NCBI GenBank assembly: GCA_934646185.1
Contig: CAKUEH010000013.1
Coordinates: 4,569 to 68,568 of the forward strand
From: an uncultured Oscillospiraceae bacterium
GTDB lineage: Bacteria > Bacillota > Clostridia > Oscillospirales > Oscillospiraceae
Direction: 5' to 3'
DNA length: 64,000 nucleotides
A program made the position numbers and the translations under genes. A model generated the notes under the pieces. The model searched no databases. It had not been told where the DNA came from and was given only the letters and a program-made list of their open reading frames with translations. Below, piece after piece: positions 60,477 to 64,000 of the stretch. Each line of letters opens with the position of its first letter. Position 1 is the stretch's first letter.

Positions 60477-60594
60477 AGATTTTTAGGAATTTTGTCCCGT
60501 GGCCGGGAAACTTCGGAATTACGGTGGCCATGTGCCGAGAACAGCCGCGGCTGTGACGTGAGAGCCGAGATTCGAATGAAGGGAGTTTTTTGCC
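60477..60594 (+). promoter_or_regulatory. Structured 5' leader, candidate riboswitch (class unresolved)
   Basis: About 118 nt of GC-rich RNA with several stems: TGGCC (60500-60504) pairs with GGCCA (60526-60530) around CCGGGAAACTTCGG; ACAGCC (60541-60546) pairs with GGCTGT (60549-60554). GTCCC near 60494 can pair with the GGGA of the Shine-Dalgarno (60581-60584). Context favours a Moco-type riboswitch because the next gene is a molybdenum hydroxylase. Strings such as CCGGGAAAC and GGCTGTGA also recall cobalamin cores, but no complete match to either consensus can be claimed. Confidence 0.5.
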
Positions 60595-63177
60595 ATGGCC
60601 GTATTTTTTGTAAACGGAACAGAAGTCACGGTAGAGAAAAACCAGCGGCTGCTGCGCTATCTGCGCGATACGCTGCATCTGACCAGCGTAAAGGACGGCT
60701 GTTCGGAGGGCGCCTGCGGCGCGTGTACCGTGCTCATTGACGGCGAGCCCATCCGCGCCTGCACCCCGTTTACCGATTCGCTGACAGGCCGTCATGTGAT
60801 TACCGTCGAGGGTCTGACAGACGAGGAAAAGCGGCTCTACACCTATGCCTACGGCGAGGCCGGGGCCGTGCAGTGCGGCTTCTGCATCCCGGGCATGGTG
60901 CTGTGTACGAAGGCGCTGCTCGACCGGAATCTGAACCCGACGGACGATCAGATCCGCTATGCCCTGCGCAACAATTACTGCCGCTGCACGGGCTATGCGA
61001 AAATTTTTGACGCCGTGCGTCTGGCGGCGAAATGCCGCCGCGAGGGTGTCGTCCCCGCGCCGTCGGAGGACGACTGGAAGCTCGGCTCGAGCGTCCACCG
61101 CATCGACGTCGAGGAAAAGGTGCTGGGCTACGGCAAATACCCCGACGACTGGTATCTGCCCGATATGTGCTATGGCTCCGCCGTGCGCAGCCAGTATCCG
61201 AGGGCCAGAGTCCTCGCCATCGACGATTCGAAGGCTGAGGCGCTGCCCGGCGTCGTGCGCGTCATTACGGCGGCGGATATCCCCGGCGAGAACAAGGTTG
61301 GCCATCTGAAGCACGACCAGTATTCGCTCATCCCCATCGGCGGGCTGACGCATTATCTGGGCGACGCGATCGCGCTGGTGGTCGCGGAAACGCCGGAAAT
61401 TCTGGAAAAGGCAAAAAAGCTCGTAAAAGTGACCTACGAGCCGCTGCCCGCCGTCCATAACCCGCCCGAGGCGTGGGCGGAGAACGCGCCGCGCGTGTTT
61501 GACGAGGAAGAATCGAACGTGCAGGCGTATAAACATATCGCCCGCGGCGACGCGGATACGGCGATCCAAAACTCCAAATATGTCATCTCGCAGCACTTTG
61601 AGACCCCGTGGACGGAGCATGCGTTCCTGGAGCCGGAGTGCGCGGTCTCGTACATCGATCCGGACGGCTATGTGATGGTTCTTTCGACCGACCAGTCGTC
61701 GCACACGACGCTGCACGAGTGCAAGCTGCTGCTGGGCTCGGACAAGGTCCGCGTGCAGAACCAGCTCGTCGGCGGCGGCTTCGGCGGAAAAGAGGACATG
61801 AGCGTCCAGCACCATGCCGCGCTCATCACCTATCTGACCGGAAAGACCGTCAAGGTCAAGCTCACGCGCCCGGAATCCCTGCTCATCCACCCCAAGCGCC
61901 ACCCGTTCTGGATGGACTTCACCATGGGCTGCGATGAAAACGGCATCATTCAGGGCGTCAAGGCCAGGGTCTATTCCGATACCGGCGCGTTCGCCTCTCT
62001 GGGCGGCCCGGTGCTCGAGCGTGCGTGTACCCACGCCGCCGGCCCCTATAACTATCAGAATTTCGAGATCGAGGGCACGGCCTATTACACCAACAACCCG
62101 CCCGCGGGCGCGTTCCGCGGCTTCGGCGTCACGCAGACGTGCTTCGCCACCGAGACGCTTCTGAACGAAATGGCCGACAAGATCGGCATCACCCCGTGGG
62201 AGATCCGCTACCGCAATGCCATCCGGCCCGGACAGGAGCTGCCGAACGGCCAGATCGTCGGTTCGGAGACGGGTCTTGTCGAGACGCTCGAGGCGGTCAA
62301 GCCGTATTACGACGAGGCCATGAAGCTGGGGAAGCCCGTCGGCATCGCCTGCGCGATGAAAAACGCGGGCGTCGGCGTCGGCATCCCCGACTGGGGCCGC
62401 TGCAAGCTGATCGTGGAAAGCGACGCGAAGGTACATATCTACGCGGGCGCTTCGTGCATCGGACAGGGCGTCGGCACGGTGCTCGTGCAGATGATCGTCA
62501 CGAATACGCCGCTGAAGCGCGGCGATATCGTCTATGAACGCTCGAACACCTGGATCGCGCCGGACTCCGGCGATACCTCCGGTTCCCGCCAGACGCTCGT
62601 GACGGGCGAGGCGTGCAGAAGAGCCTGCGAAAAGCTCGCCGCCGCACTGGAGGCCCATACGCTTGCGGAGCTTGCCGGGCAGGAATTCTACGGCGAGTAT
62701 CTCGCCAAGACCGATAAGCTCGGCGCGGACGTGCCGCATCCTGTGTCGCACGTAGCCTACGGCTACGCCACGCAGATGTGCGTCGTCGATAAGAAGACCG
62801 GCAAGGTCGAATCGCTCGTCGCGGCGCACGACGTCGGCAAAGCCGTCAACCCGCGCTCGTGCGAGGGGCAGATCGAGGGCGGCGTCGTCATGAGCATGGG
62901 CTATGCTCTGCGCGAGCAGTATCCCATCGACGAAAACTGCAAGCCCATCGAAAAATACGGCGAGCTCGGCCTGTTCCGGGCGCATGAGATCCCGAAGATC
63001 GTACCCATCGTAGTCGATAAGCCGGGCCTCGACGTCGCCTGCGGCGCGATCGGTATCGGCGAAATCACGTCGATCCCCACCGCGCCCGCCATCGCCGACG
63101 CCTATTTCCGCTACGACGGCGAGCGCCGCACGAAGCTGCCGCTTGCCAACACGCCGTATGAAAGGAAGGGAAAGTAA
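60595..63177 (+). CDS. Selenium-dependent-type xanthine dehydrogenase
   Basis: An 860-aa fused iron-sulfur and molybdenum protein. The 2Fe-2S domains (1 to about 150) have CSEGACGACTVLIDG and CGFCIPGMV...CRCTGYAK. The hammerhead domain follows (EEKVLGYGKYPDDWYLPDMC), then Mo-binding parts: QNQLVGGGFGGKED, GAFRGFGVTQ, GQGVGTVLVQ, and a final GIGEITSIPTAP with the catalytic Glu. There is no FAD domain. This fusion, next to desulfurase and DUF3343 genes, matches the Se-dependent XDH family, which oxidises xanthine or purines. The Se label is inference. Confidence 0.88.
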   Translation: MAVFFVNGTEVTVEKNQRLLRYLRDTLHLTSVKDGCSEGACGACTVLIDGEPIRACTPFTDSLTGRHVITVEGLTDEEKRLYTYAYGEAGAVQCGFCIPGMVLCTKALLDRNLNPTDDQIRYALRNNYCRCTGYAKIFDAVRLAAKCRREGVVPAPSEDDWKLGSSVHRIDVEEKVLGYGKYPDDWYLPDMCYGSAVRSQYPRARVLAIDDSKAEALPGVVRVITAADIPGENKVGHLKHDQYSLIPIGGLTHYLGDAIALVVAETPEILEKAKKLVKVTYEPLPAVHNPPEAWAENAPRVFDEEESNVQAYKHIARGDADTAIQNSKYVISQHFETPWTEHAFLEPECAVSYIDPDGYVMVLSTDQSSHTTLHECKLLLGSDKVRVQNQLVGGGFGGKEDMSVQHHAALITYLTGKTVKVKLTRPESLLIHPKRHPFWMDFTMGCDENGIIQGVKARVYSDTGAFASLGGPVLERACTHAAGPYNYQNFEIEGTAYYTNNPPAGAFRGFGVTQTCFATETLLNEMADKIGITPWEIRYRNAIRPGQELPNGQIVGSETGLVETLEAVKPYYDEAMKLGKPVGIACAMKNAGVGVGIPDWGRCKLIVESDAKVHIYAGASCIGQGVGTVLVQMIVTNTPLKRGDIVYERSNTWIAPDSGDTSGSRQTLVTGEACRRACEKLAAALEAHTLAELAGQEFYGEYLAKTDKLGADVPHPVSHVAYGYATQMCVVDKKTGKVESLVAAHDVGKAVNPRSCEGQIEGGVVMSMGYALREQYPIDENCKPIEKYGELGLFRAHEIPKIVPIVVDKPGLDVACGAIGIGEITSIPTAPAIADAYFRYDGERRTKLPLANTPYERKGK

Positions 63178-63179
63178 CC

Positions 63180-63662
63180 ATGGCCATCAAGAAACGCTTC
63201 CCCTATAAGGCGGCCTTCGTCGCCTGCAACGGCGGCTGCCGCGCAACGGCAGACTGCCAATACGGCTGCGTCGGCTGCGAGCTTTGCGTGAACGTGTGCA
63301 AATTCGAGGCCATTGCCCTGAATGAATACGGCGTGGCCGAGGTCGACGAGGACAAGTGCATCGCCTGCGGCAAATGCGTGCGCGAATGCCCGCGCGAGCT
63401 CATCCGCATCCACGAGTGCGCGAACCCCATCGTCGTCAAGTGCTCCAACAGGGATCCCGGCAAGGACGCGCGGAAGATGTGTCAGGTCAGCTGCATCGGC
63501 TGCGGCATCTGCCAGAAGCTCTGTCCGGCAGGCGCGATCACCGTGGAGGACAACCTTTCCCGCATCGACGAATCCGTCTGCCTGTCCTGCGGCCAGTGCG
63601 CCGTCAAATGCCCCCGCCACGCGATCTATGATCTGCGCGGCATCCTGACAGAAAAACGGTAG
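63180..63662 (+). CDS. 4Fe-4S polyferredoxin partner of the xanthine dehydrogenase
   Basis: A 160-aa protein with multiple clusters: CVGCELCVNVCKFEAIAL, CIACGKCVRECPRELI, CIGCGICQKLCPAGAITV and CLSCGQCAVKCPRHAI. An N-terminal CNGGCRATADCQYGC precedes them, reminiscent of RnfB. It follows the hydroxylase by 2 bp and likely accepts its electrons in place of FAD/NAD. Confidence 0.9.
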   Translation: MAIKKRFPYKAAFVACNGGCRATADCQYGCVGCELCVNVCKFEAIALNEYGVAEVDEDKCIACGKCVRECPRELIRIHECANPIVVKCSNRDPGKDARKMCQVSCIGCGICQKLCPAGAITVEDNLSRIDESVCLSCGQCAVKCPRHAIYDLRGILTEKR

Positions 63663-63673
63663 GATAAACGACC

Positions 63674-63707
63674 AAAAGCCCCGGGCTCATTGAGCCCGGG
63701 GCTTTTT
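63674..63707. terminator. Bidirectional intrinsic terminator
   Basis: A 16-bp stem AAAAGCCCCGGGCTCA/TGAGCCCGGGGCTTTT with loop T. It ends the hydroxylase operon (+) and the SRP RNA gene (-). Confidence 0.9.
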
Positions 63708-63715
63708 CGGCAGGA

Positions 63716-64000
63716 CGCATGGCAGGACTGCACACCCTTCTTCGAATGGATGCTACACCCGTTACCCGGACAGCCAGCTCCGAAACGGCAACCTTGCGGC
63801 ACACAGGGTAGACTGCTTAGTGCTGCTTGGTTCCCCACCTGACACGATTCACAGAGCCCTATTGCGCAAGACCAGATCTTCAACACCGCTTATCCGGGTC
63901 AGACGGCACAGCATACACCCTCGGTCGGGAATTCCTCCCCGCTGTAGCGGATTGCGGGTAACAGGGCACCGCTATCTCCCCAAGTAGTGCAGCCTTGCCA
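63716..64000 (-). ncRNA. scr: SRP RNA, large Bacillus type (possibly 5' truncated by the window)
   Basis: Read on the minus strand, it matches B. subtilis scRNA: GGGGAGATAGCGGTGCCCTG and CCCGCAATCCGCT (Alu domain), GTGTTGAAGATCTGGTCTTG, GCGCAATAGGGCTCTGTGAA, GTCAGGTGGGGAACCAAGCA then GCACTAAG (the GGAA-loop S domain that binds Ffh), and TGTGCCGCAAGGTTGCCG. The 5' GGCAAGGCTGCAC pairs with 3' GTGCAGTCCTGCC, so the RNA begins at or just past the window edge. Confidence 0.93.

Noticed and set aside
60541..60584. tRNA-like T-arm in the hydroxylase leader (GATTCGAATG)
   Set aside because: No acceptor stem, D-arm or anticodon arm can be built around it.
60265..62985. 906-aa open frame on the minus strand
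   Set aside because: Mirror of the xanthine dehydrogenase gene; low-complexity composition.

Overview
The window is a stretch of core chromosome from a high-GC, spore-forming anaerobe of the Firmicutes. Evidence for this: spo0A; the cortex genes yabP and yabQ in the Bacillus order rqcP-yabP-yabQ-divIC-yabR; yloU-fakA; an anaerobic NrdG activase; many ferredoxin-type proteins; a Bacillus-type SRP RNA with an Alu domain; and a Se-type molybdenum hydroxylase. Base composition, gene style and the dispersed palindromic repeats best suit Oscillospiraceae (relatives of Oscillibacter, Flavonifractor and Intestinimonas). That placement is inference, because no 16S gene is present. I see no prophage, IS transposase, CRISPR array or tRNA.

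Layout. 1-6.2 kb: a heterodimeric ABC exporter, an Mbeg1-like hydrolase, a 284-bp MITE-like palindromic element, then iscS-iscU. 6.2-9.7 kb (minus): a membrane protein, an SDR oxidoreductase and the yabR/divIC/yabQ/yabP/rqcP sporulation and translation cluster. 9.8-14.6 kb: repeats, a self-regulated blaI-blaR1 pair with an unusual sensor, rpiB and a Nudix enzyme. 14.7-20.7 kb: an SDF symporter, a CDF metal transporter, a DEAD-box helicase, dprA and a transglutaminase-like protein. 20.7-23.7 kb: metN-metI-metQ behind a consensus promoter, a Met/Cys-rich 32-codon leader ORF and an intrinsic terminator, which looks like ribosome-mediated attenuation by methionine. 23.7-34 kb: an ABC exporter, a pseudouridine synthase, murI, a deoxynucleoside kinase, nrdG, dut, dihydropyrimidinase, fakA-yloU and a large lipoprotein. 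34-42.3 kb: gpmI, a P-loop ATPase, a B3/4-like protein, a DUF2325-DUF3793-flavodoxin operon with two DtxR-like boxes, spo0A, a ferredoxin pair and a divergent Crp/Fnr regulator. 42.3-58.6 kb: a Toprim/DUF4093 protein, holA, comEC, lgt, two M16 peptidases, uvrB, radC, cls, uvrA and a PrsW-like protease. 58.7-64 kb: a nested palindromic repeat, then a class V aminotransferase/cysteine desulfurase, a DUF3343 Se/S-carrier-like protein, a structured leader, a Se-type xanthine dehydrogenase and a polyferredoxin, ending in the SRP RNA on the minus strand.

Working together: the 59-63.7 kb genes form a plausible maturation-plus-enzyme unit for a selenium-dependent molybdenum hydroxylase of purine catabolism. 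The dihydropyrimidinase at 28.9 kb could serve the same nitrogen-heterocycle metabolism. iscSU and the 59-kb desulfurase are two separate sulfur-donating systems. Two dispersed palindromic repeat families, plus the single MITE-like element, fill most of the longer gene-free gaps.
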